Counted from the stretch's first letter, positions 16,272 to 25,013 are shown. The stretch is 45,796 bases of DNA from an uncultured Erysipelotrichaceae bacterium (GCA_900538465.1 UPXV01000024.1:1-45796), one strand, 5' to 3'. Numbers and translations: made by a program. The notes: generated by a model not told the origin, from the letters alone.

Positions 16272-17276
16272 ATGGCAGAAAGAATATTAGATATAAAAGA
16301 TTTATACGTGTCGTTTGATACTTACGCAGGTGAGGTTCAAGCGGTTCGTGGAGTTTCATACCATGTTGATAAAGGTGAAGTTCTTGCAATTGTAGGAGAA
16401 TCTGGTTGTGGAAAATCTGTAACTGCTCAAACAATTATGAAATTAAACCCTATGCCTCCTGCAAGGATTAAATCAGGTGAATTAACATTAGATGGAATAG
16501 ATATTGTAAATACAAGTGAAGAAGATATGCAAAAGATTCGTGGAAAAGAAGTAAGTATGATTTTCCAAGATCCTATGACTTGCTTAAATCCAACTATGCA
16601 AGTTGGAAAACAAATTGTTGAAGCTATTAAGCATCATCAAAAATTAAATAAAAAAGAAGCTGAAGAAAAAGCTATTGAAATGTTGAAGAAAGTTCAAATT
16701 CCAAATGCGGAAGAACGTGCAAAACAATATCCACATCAATTTTCTGGTGGGATGAGACAACGTGCAATGATTGCAATGGCACTTTCTTGTAGCCCAAAAT
16801 TACTTATTGCTGATGAACCAACAACTGCACTTGATGTAACTATTCAAGCACAAATTATTGATTTATTAGCTGAAATTAGAAAAGATTTAAATACAGCAAT
16901 TATCTTAATCACACATGACTTAGGAGTTGTTGCATCATTAGCTGATAGAATTTCTGTTATGTATGCAGGTAAAGTTGTTGAAACTGGAACAGCTAAAGAT
17001 ATATTCTATAATCCAAGTCATCCTTATACAAAAGCATTATTAAGTTCATTACCAAAACATGATACGAATAAAGAAGATGTTTTAACTTCAATTCCTGGTA
17101 CCCCTCCTGATTTATTAAATCCTCCTGCTGGTTGTGCATTTGCAAGTAGATGTGAACGTTGTATGAAAATCTGTAAACAAAAACAGCCTCCTGTATTTAA
17201 AGTGGATGAAGGACATGAGTCATCTTGTTGGTTGTTACATAAAGATTGTCCTTCTCAAGGAAAGGAGAACAAATAA
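16272..17276 (+). CDS. oppD: Oligopeptide ABC transporter ATPase OppD (system 1)
   Basis: A 334-residue ATP-binding subunit. Walker A GESGCGKS (42-49), Q-loop MIFQDPMTCL, signature FSGGMRQR, Walker B LLIADEPTTALD and switch THDLG are all intact. The C-terminal oligo/dipeptide extension holds four or more cysteines (GCAFASRCERCMKICKQ and SSCWLLH), the arrangement linked to an iron-sulfur cluster in some Opp/Dpp ATPases. AAGGAGG precedes the ATG. The last base of its stop codon is the first base of the oppF start (TAATG), so translation is coupled. Confidence 0.94.
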   Translation: MAERILDIKDLYVSFDTYAGEVQAVRGVSYHVDKGEVLAIVGESGCGKSVTAQTIMKLNPMPPARIKSGELTLDGIDIVNTSEEDMQKIRGKEVSMIFQDPMTCLNPTMQVGKQIVEAIKHHQKLNKKEAEEKAIEMLKKVQIPNAEERAKQYPHQFSGGMRQRAMIAMALSCSPKLLIADEPTTALDVTIQAQIIDLLAEIRKDLNTAIILITHDLGVVASLADRISVMYAGKVVETGTAKDIFYNPSHPYTKALLSSLPKHDTNKEDVLTSIPGTPPDLLNPPAGCAFASRCERCMKICKQKQPPVFKVDEGHESSCWLLHKDCPSQGKENK

Positions 17277-18232
17277 TGGAAAATAAAGTTATTTTATCTC
17301 TTGAAGATGTTAGTAAGAATTTTAATGTTGCCGGAGGAATATTAAAGGCAGTTAATCATGTAAGTTTTGATATAAAAAAAGGTGAAACTGTCGGATTAGT
17401 TGGAGAATCTGGTTGTGGAAAATCTACTTTAGGTAGAACTGTTATGGGTATTTACCATCCATCTGATGGAAAAATTATTTATGATGGAAAAAAAGTGAAT
17501 ATTAAAAGTTCTAAAGATCGTTTGGAATATGCAAAAAAAGTTCAAATGATTTTCCAAGATCCTTATGCATCATTAAATCCTCGTATGACTGTTGGAAGCA
17601 TTATTGCAGAAGGAATGGAAATTCATAATATGTATGATGCTAAAAAGAGAAAAGAAAGAGTCAGTGAATTACTTGAACTTGTTGGCTTGAACAAGGAACA
17701 TGCAAACCGTTTCCCACATGAATTCTCTGGTGGACAACGTCAAAGAATTGGGATTGCAAGAGCGTTGGCTATTGAACCTGAATTTTTAGTTTGCGATGAA
17801 CCAATCTCTGCATTAGATGTTTCTATTCAATCGCAAGTTATTAACTTATTGATTGATTTACAAAAGAAATTAGGATTAACTTATTTATTCATTGCACATG
17901 ACCTTGATATTGTACGTTATATTTCTGATCGTATTGTAGTTATGTATTTAGGACATGTTGTTGAAGTTGGAGAAGCTAATGAGGTTTATAAGAATGCTTT
18001 ACATCCTTATAGTCAAGCCTTATTATCTGCAGTTCCAATTCCTGATCCAGATCTTGAAAAAGAAAAGAAAAGAATAATATTACAAGGTGATATTCCAAGC
18101 CCTATTGAATTACCAGATGGTTGTCCTTTTGTAGGAAGATGTTCTCATGCATGTGAGAAATGTCATAGTGAAAAACCACAACTTAAAGAAGTACAACCTG
18201 GACATTTTGTGGCTTGTCACATTGTGGAATAA
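17276..18232 (+). CDS. oppF: Oligopeptide ABC transporter ATPase OppF (system 1)
   Basis: A 318-residue partner ATPase of OppD. Walker A GESGCGKS (43-50), signature FSGGQRQR, Walker B FLVCDEPISALD and the switch AHDLD are present. The C-terminus keeps the cysteine cluster (DGCPFVGRCSHACEKCHSE and ACHIVE). The frame is open from 17246, but the ATG at 17276 has AAAGGAG eight bases before it. It is the last transporter gene of the operon; the MFS gene starts two bases after its stop. Confidence 0.93.
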   Translation: MENKVILSLEDVSKNFNVAGGILKAVNHVSFDIKKGETVGLVGESGCGKSTLGRTVMGIYHPSDGKIIYDGKKVNIKSSKDRLEYAKKVQMIFQDPYASLNPRMTVGSIIAEGMEIHNMYDAKKRKERVSELLELVGLNKEHANRFPHEFSGGQRQRIGIARALAIEPEFLVCDEPISALDVSIQSQVINLLIDLQKKLGLTYLFIAHDLDIVRYISDRIVVMYLGHVVEVGEANEVYKNALHPYSQALLSAVPIPDPDLEKEKKRIILQGDIPSPIELPDGCPFVGRCSHACEKCHSEKPQLKEVQPGHFVACHIVE

Positions 18233-18234
18233 AA

Positions 18235-19467
18235 ATGAATATATTTAAACAATATTCTGGACTAAGAAGAGAAATGTATGTTCTCTTCTTTGGTCGTATT
18301 GTAACGAGTTTAGGATCAATGGTGTTTCCTTTATTAACTCTTATATTATCAAATAAGCTGCACATGGATGCAGCTTCTATTGCATCTTTGCTTCTTTTTA
18401 TGAGCATCACACAGTTTCCAACGACTTATATTGCTGGATATTTAGCTGATCATTATAACAAAAGAAATATCATTGTTGTTTGTGATGTGATTACAGTGAT
18501 AAGTTACTTGCTTGCGGGAATGATTCCACTTTCTATGATTACGATTGGTTTTCTATTTGTTGCGAGTTTATTTGCAACAATTGAACATCCTGTGTATGAC
18601 GCATTGGTTGCTGATTTAAGTAGCTATGAAGATCGTGAAAAAGCATATAGTTTGAGTTATCTAGGAATGAATTTGGGACTTGTTTTGGCACCAAGTTTAG
18701 GGGGGTTGTTGTTTGCTCATTATTTAAATGTAGTTTTTTTTATAGATGCTATTTCAACATTACTTTCAACGATTCTTATTTATATTTTTATTAAGGATGT
18801 CTCTGTGACAAAGAGTATAAATGGGCAAGATATATATGAAGGTGATGAAGATACGAAAAATGTTTTTGAAGTCTTAAAGGCAAGGAAAACGATTATTTAT
18901 TTTATTGTTTGTTCTGTTATGATACAGATTTTTTATAGTCAATTTAATTTTTTGATGCCACTTAATTTTGAAAAATTATATGGTGAACAAGGTGCGCTTA
19001 TTTTTGGGACAATTACCAGTGTCAATGCTTTTGTGGTTATTTTTGCAACACCAATTCTGACAACACTTAGTCAAAAGTTAAAAGATTTAAATAAGGTTTT
19101 AGTTGGAATGATCTTAATGACTATTGGTTTTGGAATGTATATTTTTATTCAAGGAATTATGCCTTTGTATTATGTTTCTATTGTTATTTTTACATTAGGA
19201 GAAATCTATAATACTTTGGGTTCTCATCCTTATATGACAAGAAGAATTCCTGCAACACATCGTGGTAGAATTGTTGGTGTAAGAAATATTTTTGTGAATT
19301 TAAGCGTTGCGATTGTTCAAAATGGAATAGGTTTTTTAATTGATCGTCATTCTATGATTTTTATGTGGATTGTTGTTACGATAATTGGTTGCCTTACAAT
19401 TGTTATGATCATGATATTACGCTATTTTGATAAAAAAGAATATCCACTTTTATATAAAGAAAATTAA
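18235..19467 (+). CDS. MFS transporter, likely efflux type
   Basis: A 410-residue major facilitator protein with about twelve membrane helices in two halves joined by a cytosolic loop (about residues 195-215). The loop motif between helices 2 and 3 is AGYLADHYNKRN, a form of the MFS signature GxLaDrxGrR. It resembles MFS exporters of the YxlH/multidrug type, but no substrate can be named. The ATG at 18235 follows oppF by two bases and has only a weak TGTGGA site, so it probably depends on translation of oppF. Placement in the opp operon suggests a link to peptide or amino-acid export, which is inference. A bidirectional terminator follows. Confidence 0.8.
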   Translation: MNIFKQYSGLRREMYVLFFGRIVTSLGSMVFPLLTLILSNKLHMDAASIASLLLFMSITQFPTTYIAGYLADHYNKRNIIVVCDVITVISYLLAGMIPLSMITIGFLFVASLFATIEHPVYDALVADLSSYEDREKAYSLSYLGMNLGLVLAPSLGGLLFAHYLNVVFFIDAISTLLSTILIYIFIKDVSVTKSINGQDIYEGDEDTKNVFEVLKARKTIIYFIVCSVMIQIFYSQFNFLMPLNFEKLYGEQGALIFGTITSVNAFVVIFATPILTTLSQKLKDLNKVLVGMILMTIGFGMYIFIQGIMPLYYVSIVIFTLGEIYNTLGSHPYMTRRIPATHRGRIVGVRNIFVNLSVAIVQNGIGFLIDRHSMIFMWIVVTIIGCLTIVMIMILRYFDKKEYPLLYKEN

Positions 19468-19507
19468 AAAGTTCTCTCTATTCATTATGATAGAAAGAAC
19501 TTTTTTT
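19466..19507. terminator. Bidirectional terminator after the opp1-MFS operon
   Basis: AAAAAGTTCT (19466-19475) pairs with AGAACTTTTT (from 19496), with an inner TCTA/TAGA helix and one mismatch, and a T-run to 19507. It can also serve the M18 peptidase gene on the other strand. Confidence 0.75.
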
Positions 19508-19514
19508 AATTTTT

Positions 19515-20882
19515 TTAAGCTTTTTGTAAGAAAACTTTATAAGCTAAATATCCTTCATAAACATCAACTTTAGAAACAATTTCAAAAGGTGCATGCATAT
19601 TTAATACGGCAATGCCAGCATCAATAACATTCATGTTGTAATTTCCAAGGATATATGCAATAGTTCCTCCACCGCCTTGGTCTACTTTACCAAGTTCAGC
19701 AGTTTGGAAATGAATTTTAGCCTCATCCATAATTTGTCTTAATTTAGCCATGTATTCTGGGTTAGCATCGTTGCTTCCACTCTTACCACGAGCTCCAGTG
19801 TATTTGTTGAAGACAATTCCATTACCTAGATAAGCAGCATTTTTAGCATCATTGACTTCTTTGTATAGAGGATCAAATCCTGCACTGACATCACTTGATA
19901 ACATTTTAGAATAAGCCATTGCATGTTTTAATGATAAGTATGAATCATCACCACATAAATGTAATAATTCTGCAACGGTATTTTCAAAGAATAAAGATTG
20001 AGCACCAGTAGCTCCAACACTACCAATTTCTTCTTTATCAACCAAAATACAACAAGATGTATATTCAGGAGTCTCCATATCTAAAATGGCCATTAAAGAC
20101 GTATATGCACAAACACGATCATCATGACCATATCCCATAACCATACTTCTATCAATACCAAAGTCTCTTGCTTTTCCACTAGGAACAACTTCAATTTCAG
20201 CACTTAAGAAATCTTCTTCTTCAATATCATATTTTTCTTTTAATAAACGTAAAATATTGGCTTTTACAGCATCTTTTTCTTCATCATCTAAAGGAATACT
20301 TCCCACATTAACATCTAAGTTTTCTCCCTCAATGACTTTATCAGCAGTCTTTTGTAATTGTGTTGCAGATAAGTGAATTAATAAATCGGTAATTCCTACA
20401 ACAGGATCATTTTCATCTTCACCAATCACAACATCAACAACAGTTCCATCTTTTTTCACAACAACACCAAATAATGAAAGAGGAATAGTTACCCATTGAT
20501 ATTTTTTAACACCACCATAATAATGAGTATCTAATAATGCAAAACCATCACTTTCATATAATGGGTTTTGTTTTAAATCCATACGTGGTGAATCAATATG
20601 AGCACCTAAAATTCTCATTCCTTCATTTAATGGTTTTTCTCCCATAATAAATAAAGCAATATTTTTATTTTTATTCACAACATAAACTTTATCTCCACTA
20701 TGCAGAGAAGTATATTCATCAATGTTTTTAAATCCATATTGTTTTGCTAAACGAATTGACTCATTTACACAAGCTCTTTCTGTTTTTCCTACACTAATAT
20801 AGTGTTTATAACCTTCATTAAATTCCATGACATCTTTGTATTGATTGTCTTTATATTTATTCCATGTATTTTTTGCGTACAT
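19515..20882 (-). CDS. M18 family aminopeptidase
   Basis: A 455-residue zinc aminopeptidase of the M18 family, which removes N-terminal residues (often acidic ones) from peptides in the cytosol. Metal and catalytic motifs are GAHIDSPR near 92, MGYGHDDRV near 255 and DKEEIGSVGATG near 290; the late segments GNGIVFNKY, QGGGGTIAYI and MHAPFEIVSK are also family features. The length fits the bacterial form. Its AAAGGAG site lies in the last codons of pepT, and only two bases separate the genes, so both peptidases are coupled. Together they finish the breakdown of imported peptides. Confidence 0.93.
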   Translation of the reverse strand: MYAKNTWNKYKDNQYKDVMEFNEGYKHYISVGKTERACVNESIRLAKQYGFKNIDEYTSLHSGDKVYVVNKNKNIALFIMGEKPLNEGMRILGAHIDSPRMDLKQNPLYESDGFALLDTHYYGGVKKYQWVTIPLSLFGVVVKKDGTVVDVVIGEDENDPVVGITDLLIHLSATQLQKTADKVIEGENLDVNVGSIPLDDEEKDAVKANILRLLKEKYDIEEEDFLSAEIEVVPSGKARDFGIDRSMVMGYGHDDRVCAYTSLMAILDMETPEYTSCCILVDKEEIGSVGATGAQSLFFENTVAELLHLCGDDSYLSLKHAMAYSKMLSSDVSAGFDPLYKEVNDAKNAAYLGNGIVFNKYTGARGKSGSNDANPEYMAKLRQIMDEAKIHFQTAELGKVDQGGGGTIAYILGNYNMNVIDAGIAVLNMHAPFEIVSKVDVYEGYLAYKVFLQKA

Positions 20883-20884
20883 TT

Positions 20885-22108
20885 TTATTCTCCTTTACTT
20901 ATTTCAATAATTTTTAATAAAACTTCAACTTGTTTATTCATCATTGTGAGTGAAACATATTCAAATGGACCATGGTAATTAAATCCACCCGTACCAAGAT
21001 TTGGACAAGGAAGTCCCATATATGTTAAGTTGGCACCATCTGTTCCTCCACGAATAGGAACACTACGTGGTTCAACACCACATGCCTGAAGAGCTTTCAT
21101 GGCATTATCAACAATGTACATATGATCAAGAATATGTTCTTTCATATTTAAATAACTTTGTTGAATATCAACTTTTACCATTGGATAACCATATTTTTGA
21201 TTAAGGAAATCAGCAATATTAAGGAAATCCTGACATTGTTTTTTCGCCATATCCAAATCATGATTACGAATAATATACTCCATTGTTGTTTTTTCACAAC
21301 TTCCATGAATATCGTGTAAATGATTAAAACCTTCATATCCTTCAGTGGATTCGGGTCTTGCATGAACTGGCAACATAGCATCAAATTCCTGCGAAATATG
21401 AATAGAGTTAATCATTGCATTTTTAGCTGAACCCGGATGAATACTTTTTCCTGTAATTTCTACAACTGCACTGAATGCATTGAAGTTTTCATATTCGACT
21501 TCATCAATGCTTCCACCATCAATTGTGTAAGCATAATCAGCATGGAAGAAATCTACATCAAAGTTTTCAGTTCCACGCCCAACTTCCTCATCAGGTGTAA
21601 AAGCAATCTTAATATCATTATGCTCAAATTCTGGATGAGTATGAAGATATTCAGCCATTTGCATAATAATAGCAATACCAGCTTTATCATCAGCACCAAG
21701 TAATGTTGTTCCATTAGTTGTTATTAAATCATGATGAATAACATTTAATAACTCAGGGAAGTCATGAGGATCAAGTGTTAAACTTTTGTCTTGATTTAAA
21801 ACAATTGTATTCCCTTGATAATCATGAATGATTTGTGGCTGAATATTGGCACCACTGGCATCGGGAGATGTATCCATATGAGCAATAAATCCAATAACAG
21901 GTCCAATATGATCATTATTAGAAGGAATCATTCCATAAACAATACCAGATTCATTGAGTGTAATATTTTCAATTCCCACTGTTTCCATTTCTTTTGCCAA
22001 ATATTTAGCTAACTCCAACTGTTTCATAGAAGATGGAGTTGAAGAAGAACGAGAATCAGATTGGGTATCAAAACTTACATATTTTAAAAATCTATCTTGA
22101 ATATTCAT
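20885..22108 (-). CDS. pepT: Peptidase T (tripeptide aminopeptidase)
   Basis: A 407-residue M20B metallopeptidase that removes the N-terminal residue from tripeptides. Motifs are AHMDTSPD near 77 (zinc His/Asp), LGADDKAG near 138, the catalytic PDEEVGRG near 173, SIHPGSAKNAM near 220 and the C-terminal GTGGFNYHGPFE. The length is that of PepT from other Firmicutes. GAGGTAAG precedes the ATG. It leads a two-gene operon with the M18 aminopeptidase and sits between two Opp importers, which fits peptide use. A 25-bp interrupted inverted repeat overlaps its promoter. Confidence 0.95.
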   Translation of the reverse strand: MNIQDRFLKYVSFDTQSDSRSSSTPSSMKQLELAKYLAKEMETVGIENITLNESGIVYGMIPSNNDHIGPVIGFIAHMDTSPDASGANIQPQIIHDYQGNTIVLNQDKSLTLDPHDFPELLNVIHHDLITTNGTTLLGADDKAGIAIIMQMAEYLHTHPEFEHNDIKIAFTPDEEVGRGTENFDVDFFHADYAYTIDGGSIDEVEYENFNAFSAVVEITGKSIHPGSAKNAMINSIHISQEFDAMLPVHARPESTEGYEGFNHLHDIHGSCEKTTMEYIIRNHDLDMAKKQCQDFLNIADFLNQKYGYPMVKVDIQQSYLNMKEHILDHMYIVDNAMKALQACGVEPRSVPIRGGTDGANLTYMGLPCPNLGTGGFNYHGPFEYVSLTMMNKQVEVLLKIIEISKGE

Positions 22109-22138
22109 TTATCTTACCTCACTTTCTGTCTATTCATT

Positions 22139-22169
22139 ATTATACATGGAAATGGTTAGATATTCCATG
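22139..22169 (-). promoter_or_regulatory. pepT promoter region with inverted repeat
   Basis: On the minus strand a perfect TATAAT lies at 22139-22144. Directly upstream is CATGGAA (22145-22151) and its complement TTCCATG (22163-22169), seven-base arms 11 bases apart, filling the spacer and -35 region. The position is right for a repressor or activator site. Confidence 0.45.
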
Positions 22170-22207
22170 GTTATGATGAGGAAATGTAAGGAATTCTTTT
22201 GTTTTTA

Positions 22208-22238
22208 TTGACAAAGTTATAACACATGATAGCATAAT
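22208..22238 (+). promoter_or_regulatory. Candidate promoter of the nitroreductase gene
   Basis: A perfect TTGACA at 22208-22213. The -10 is uncertain: TAGCAT after 16 bases or CATAAT after 19. Confidence 0.4.
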
Positions 22239-22296
22239 CATATAAGAGCGTCATAAAGAAGCAAAGAGCAGGTAAAAAATAAAGGAGAGGATAGAA

Positions 22297-23031
22297 ATGA
22301 ATAAAACGATTCAAGAATTATTTGATAGAAAATCTGTACGTGCATATACTGATCAACCGATAAGTCAAGAAGATAAAGAATTGATTTTAAAAGCAGCTTT
22401 ACAAGCACCAACTGCCGGGAATATGGCATTATATTCAATTATTGACATTCAACAACAAAGTCTAAAAGATGAGTTGGCATTACGTTGTGATCATCAACCC
22501 TTTATTGCAAAAGCACCAATGGTTCTTATTTTTTTAGCGGATTATCAAAAATGGTTTGATATTTTTGAGGCATTTCATCATAATATTCCCCCATTGGAAG
22601 AATCTGATTTATTATTGGCATGTGAAGATTGTATGATTGCTGCTCAAAATGCAGTTGTTGCTGCACAATCTTTAGGAATAGGATCTTGTTATATTGGGGA
22701 TATTTTAGAAAATTTTGAGGCAAATCAAAAGCTTTTGAATTTACCGAAATATGCGATTCCATTATGTATGGTTGTTTTTGGTTATCCTACATGTCAACAA
22801 GTGGAAAGAAAAAAACCAAATCGTTTTGATTTAGAAGATATGCTTCATATTAATTCATATCAGCCAAAAACAATTGAAGAGACAAAAGCAATGTTTAAAA
22901 AACAAACTGGAAAAAATGACGAAGAATTAGAAAAATATATTTTGGCTTTTGCGAAACGAAAATTCTTTGCAGAATTTAGAAATGAAATGAATAGATCGTG
23001 TCGTGTAATTATCGAACACTGGTTAAAATAG
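22297..23031 (+). CDS. Nitroreductase family protein (NfsA/FRP-like)
   Basis: A 244-residue flavin-dependent NAD(P)H oxidoreductase of the nitroreductase fold. The N-terminus has the FMN-binding RKSVRAYTDQPI motif, then QAPTAGNM at about 37-44, and the central ACEDCMIAAQNAVVAAQSLGIGSCYIG helix and glycine loop. The C-terminal extension of about 60 residues is that of the NfsA/FRP type. AAAGGAGAGG precedes the ATG. It is a single gene between pepT (divergent) and the second opp operon. The natural electron acceptor is not known. Confidence 0.88.
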   Translation: MNKTIQELFDRKSVRAYTDQPISQEDKELILKAALQAPTAGNMALYSIIDIQQQSLKDELALRCDHQPFIAKAPMVLIFLADYQKWFDIFEAFHHNIPPLEESDLLLACEDCMIAAQNAVVAAQSLGIGSCYIGDILENFEANQKLLNLPKYAIPLCMVVFGYPTCQQVERKKPNRFDLEDMLHINSYQPKTIEETKAMFKKQTGKNDEELEKYILAFAKRKFFAEFRNEMNRSCRVIIEHWLK

Positions 23032-23058
23032 GAAACTGAAAAACAGTTTTCTTTTTTT
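23031..23058 (+). terminator. Terminator of the nitroreductase gene
   Basis: GGAAACTG pairs with CAGTTTTC (8 bp, one G-T) around a 5-base A-loop and is followed by seven T residues. Confidence 0.85.
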
Positions 23059-23146
23059 ATGCATATTAAAATAGTTAAGTCATATAATAGAAATGTATTG
23101 ATAATATTCTTGTATGATTGTATACACATAAGTATAAATTTAGGAA

Positions 23147-23185
23147 ATATTTAATAAATATCTAAAATTATTTGTAAATTTTAGA
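23147..23185. repeat. Two abutting AT-rich palindromes, possible operators
   Basis: ATATTTA-A-TAAATAT (23147-23161) has perfect 7-base arms. It is followed at once by TCTAAAATT and its complement AATTTTAGA (23161-23169 and 23177-23185), perfect 9-base arms 7 bases apart. They end about 40 bases upstream of the opp -35 element. Confidence 0.55.
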
Positions 23186-23223
23186 CAATCAACAAAAATA
23201 TAAGAAAAAATTAAAGAAATTGT

Positions 23224-23252
23224 TTGACAATCAAAGAAGAGATGTATATACT
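23224..23252 (+). promoter_or_regulatory. Promoter of the second opp operon
   Basis: TTGACA (23224-23229), 17 bases, TATACT (23247-23252). This is the best vegetative promoter match in the window. Confidence 0.75.
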
Positions 23253-23260
23253 AAAGCGTA

Positions 23261-23276
23261 AACAAGGAAACTTGTT
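23261..23276 (+). other. Leader hairpin near the 5' end of the opp2 transcript
   Basis: AACAAG-GAAA-CTTGTT, a 6-bp stem with a GAAA loop, begins at or within a few bases of the predicted transcript start. It may protect the mRNA end or act as an operator. Confidence 0.45.
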
Positions 23277-23305
23277 AATAAAAAGTGTTTATGGAGGGAG
23301 AAAAC

Positions 23306-24931
23306 ATGAAAAAACTAAGAGGTTTACTTGCCGCCTGTATGGCAGTCGCAATGTTAGTTGGATGTGGATCTGATGGATCAGCAGGTGGTAAAACATTTAC
23401 ATTCGCAAGTGAGTTAGACATCAAAAACTTAGATTCATCTGATGCAGATGATGGTATGTCATTCAATGCAATGCATGCTTGTATTGATGGATTAATGGGG
23501 TTAGATAAAGATGGACAAATTACAGAAGCATTGGCTCAAAAGGTTGATGTGAGTGAAGATGGTTTAACTTATACATTCCATTTAAGAGATGCAAAATGGT
23601 CAAATGGGGATGCTGTTACAGCAAATGATTTTGTTTATGCTTGGCAAAGAATTATGAAAAACAATGGTAACTATGCTTATATGTTAGGTAGTGATGGTGC
23701 TGCAGTCGTTGGCGCTGATGAAATTTTAGCAAAAATGGACAATAAAGAAGACATTACACAAGCAGATTTAGATAAAATGGGTGTCAAAGCAGTTGATGAT
23801 AAAACTTTAGAAGTTAAGATTACTCGTAAAATTTCTTACTTCAAAGAATTAATGACTTTCCCATGTTATTATCCAATTAATCAAAAGTTCTGTGAAGAAA
23901 AAGGTGCTCAATATGCCAAGAGTGCTGAAAACGTCTTATCAAATGGTGCATTTGTTATGAAAACTTGGGAACCAGGAAGCAAAGCGACTTTTGAAAAGAA
24001 CAAAGATTATTGGAATGCAGATGCAGTGAAGATTGATAACTTAGTGATGAACTTGGTACAAGAACCAAAAGCAGCTGCAACAAACTTTGATTCAGGAAAC
24101 AATGATTTTGCGCCAATCAACTCTGATTTGGTAGATAAATATAAAGATAACGATGCTTATCAAACTTTCAATGAAGGATATTTATTCTATTTAAGTTTAA
24201 ACTTTAAAACAAAAGAATTAGCTAATGCCAATGTTAGAAAAGCTTTATCATTAGCAATCAATAGAGAAGATTTTGCTGCTAATGTCTTAAAAGATGGTTC
24301 TAAAGCTGCAAGAGGATTTATCCCAGCTGAATTATCAACTGGACCAGATGGTAAAGATTTCCGTGAAACAGCAGCAACTTATACTGCTTTTGATACAGCT
24401 AAAGCTCAAGAAGCATTAGATGCAGGATTAAAAGAATTAGGTGTTTCTAGTATTAAGCTTAGATTAACTTATGGTACTGATGAATCACCAATGGATCAAT
24501 TAGCAACTTATTTACAAAATTCTTTCTCTAAACTCAAAGGTTTAGAAATTGAAATGGTTTCAACAACAAAACAAGATAGAATCTATACAAAACAAGCAAA
24601 TGGAGACTTTGATATTTGTTGTACACGTTGGGGACCAGACTATGGAGATCCAACAACTTACCTTAACTTATTATTAACAAATAACTCAAATAACTATGGT
24701 AAGTATTCAAGTTCAGCATTTGATGCGAAAATGGAACAAGCTAAAAAAGCTGATGATGCACAACGTTGGACTTATTTACAAGAAGCTGAAAAGATTGCAA
24801 TGGATGACAATGCATACATTCCAGTTTTTGAAAAAGGAACAGCAGCACTTCAAAATCCAAAAGTTAAAGGTTTAGTTCATAGACCTGTAGGTGTACCTTA
24901 TACATTTACTTATGTTGAAATTGCTGAATAG
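23306..24931 (+). CDS. oppA: Oligopeptide ABC transporter, substrate-binding lipoprotein (system 2)
   Basis: A 541-residue family 5 solute-binding lipoprotein. The signal peptide ends in lipobox LVGC (C20). Family segments include DGLMGLDKDGQI, NGDAVTANDFVYAWQRI, LSNGAFVMKTWEPG and NVRKALSLAINRE, and the overall layout is closer to the OppA/MppA/Ami type than the first OppA of the window. The frame is open from 23285, but GGAGGGAG lies directly before the ATG at 23306. A strong promoter and a leader hairpin precede it. A hairpin separates it from oppB, as in system 1. The preferred peptides cannot be told. Confidence 0.92.
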   Translation: MKKLRGLLAACMAVAMLVGCGSDGSAGGKTFTFASELDIKNLDSSDADDGMSFNAMHACIDGLMGLDKDGQITEALAQKVDVSEDGLTYTFHLRDAKWSNGDAVTANDFVYAWQRIMKNNGNYAYMLGSDGAAVVGADEILAKMDNKEDITQADLDKMGVKAVDDKTLEVKITRKISYFKELMTFPCYYPINQKFCEEKGAQYAKSAENVLSNGAFVMKTWEPGSKATFEKNKDYWNADAVKIDNLVMNLVQEPKAAATNFDSGNNDFAPINSDLVDKYKDNDAYQTFNEGYLFYLSLNFKTKELANANVRKALSLAINREDFAANVLKDGSKAARGFIPAELSTGPDGKDFRETAATYTAFDTAKAQEALDAGLKELGVSSIKLRLTYGTDESPMDQLATYLQNSFSKLKGLEIEMVSTTKQDRIYTKQANGDFDICCTRWGPDYGDPTTYLNLLLTNNSNNYGKYSSSAFDAKMEQAKKADDAQRWTYLQEAEKIAMDDNAYIPVFEKGTAALQNPKVKGLVHRPVGVPYTFTYVEIAE

Positions 24932-24958
24932 TTTAATTAAATAAAAGAATGAAAGCAT

Positions 24959-24994
24959 GATAAACACAATATAGATATCTGTATTGTGTTTATC
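24959..24994 (+). terminator. Intercistronic hairpin between oppA and oppB of system 2
   Basis: Perfect 13-bp stem, GATAAACACAATA with its complement (24982-24994), around a 10-base loop, with TTTTAAAAGG after it. Likely a partial terminator or 3' stabiliser of the oppA message. Confidence 0.65.
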
Positions 24995-25013
24995 TTTTAA
25001 AAGGAGGAATTTG

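Larger units (their letters stand above)
23059..23305. other. Regulatory region upstream of the second opp operon
   Basis: About 250 bases without a gene. It holds TTGTATACA at 23118-23126, a 15-bp AT palindrome at 23147-23161, a 25-bp inverted repeat at 23161-23185, the promoter at 23224-23252, a leader hairpin at 23261-23276 and the ribosome site GGAGGGAG near 23293. Confidence 0.6.

Noticed and set aside
23251..23264. CTAAAGCGTAAACA at the opp2 transcript start as a catabolite-response (cre) site
   Set aside because: Four fixed positions of the TGWAAGCGNTTNCA consensus fail, including both bases of the right-half TT, so the match is too weak to claim.
23101..23305. Riboswitch or T-box in the opp2 leader
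   Set aside because: The likely promoter lies at 23224-23252, leaving a leader of fewer than 50 bases, too short for a known riboswitch, and no T-box sequence is seen.
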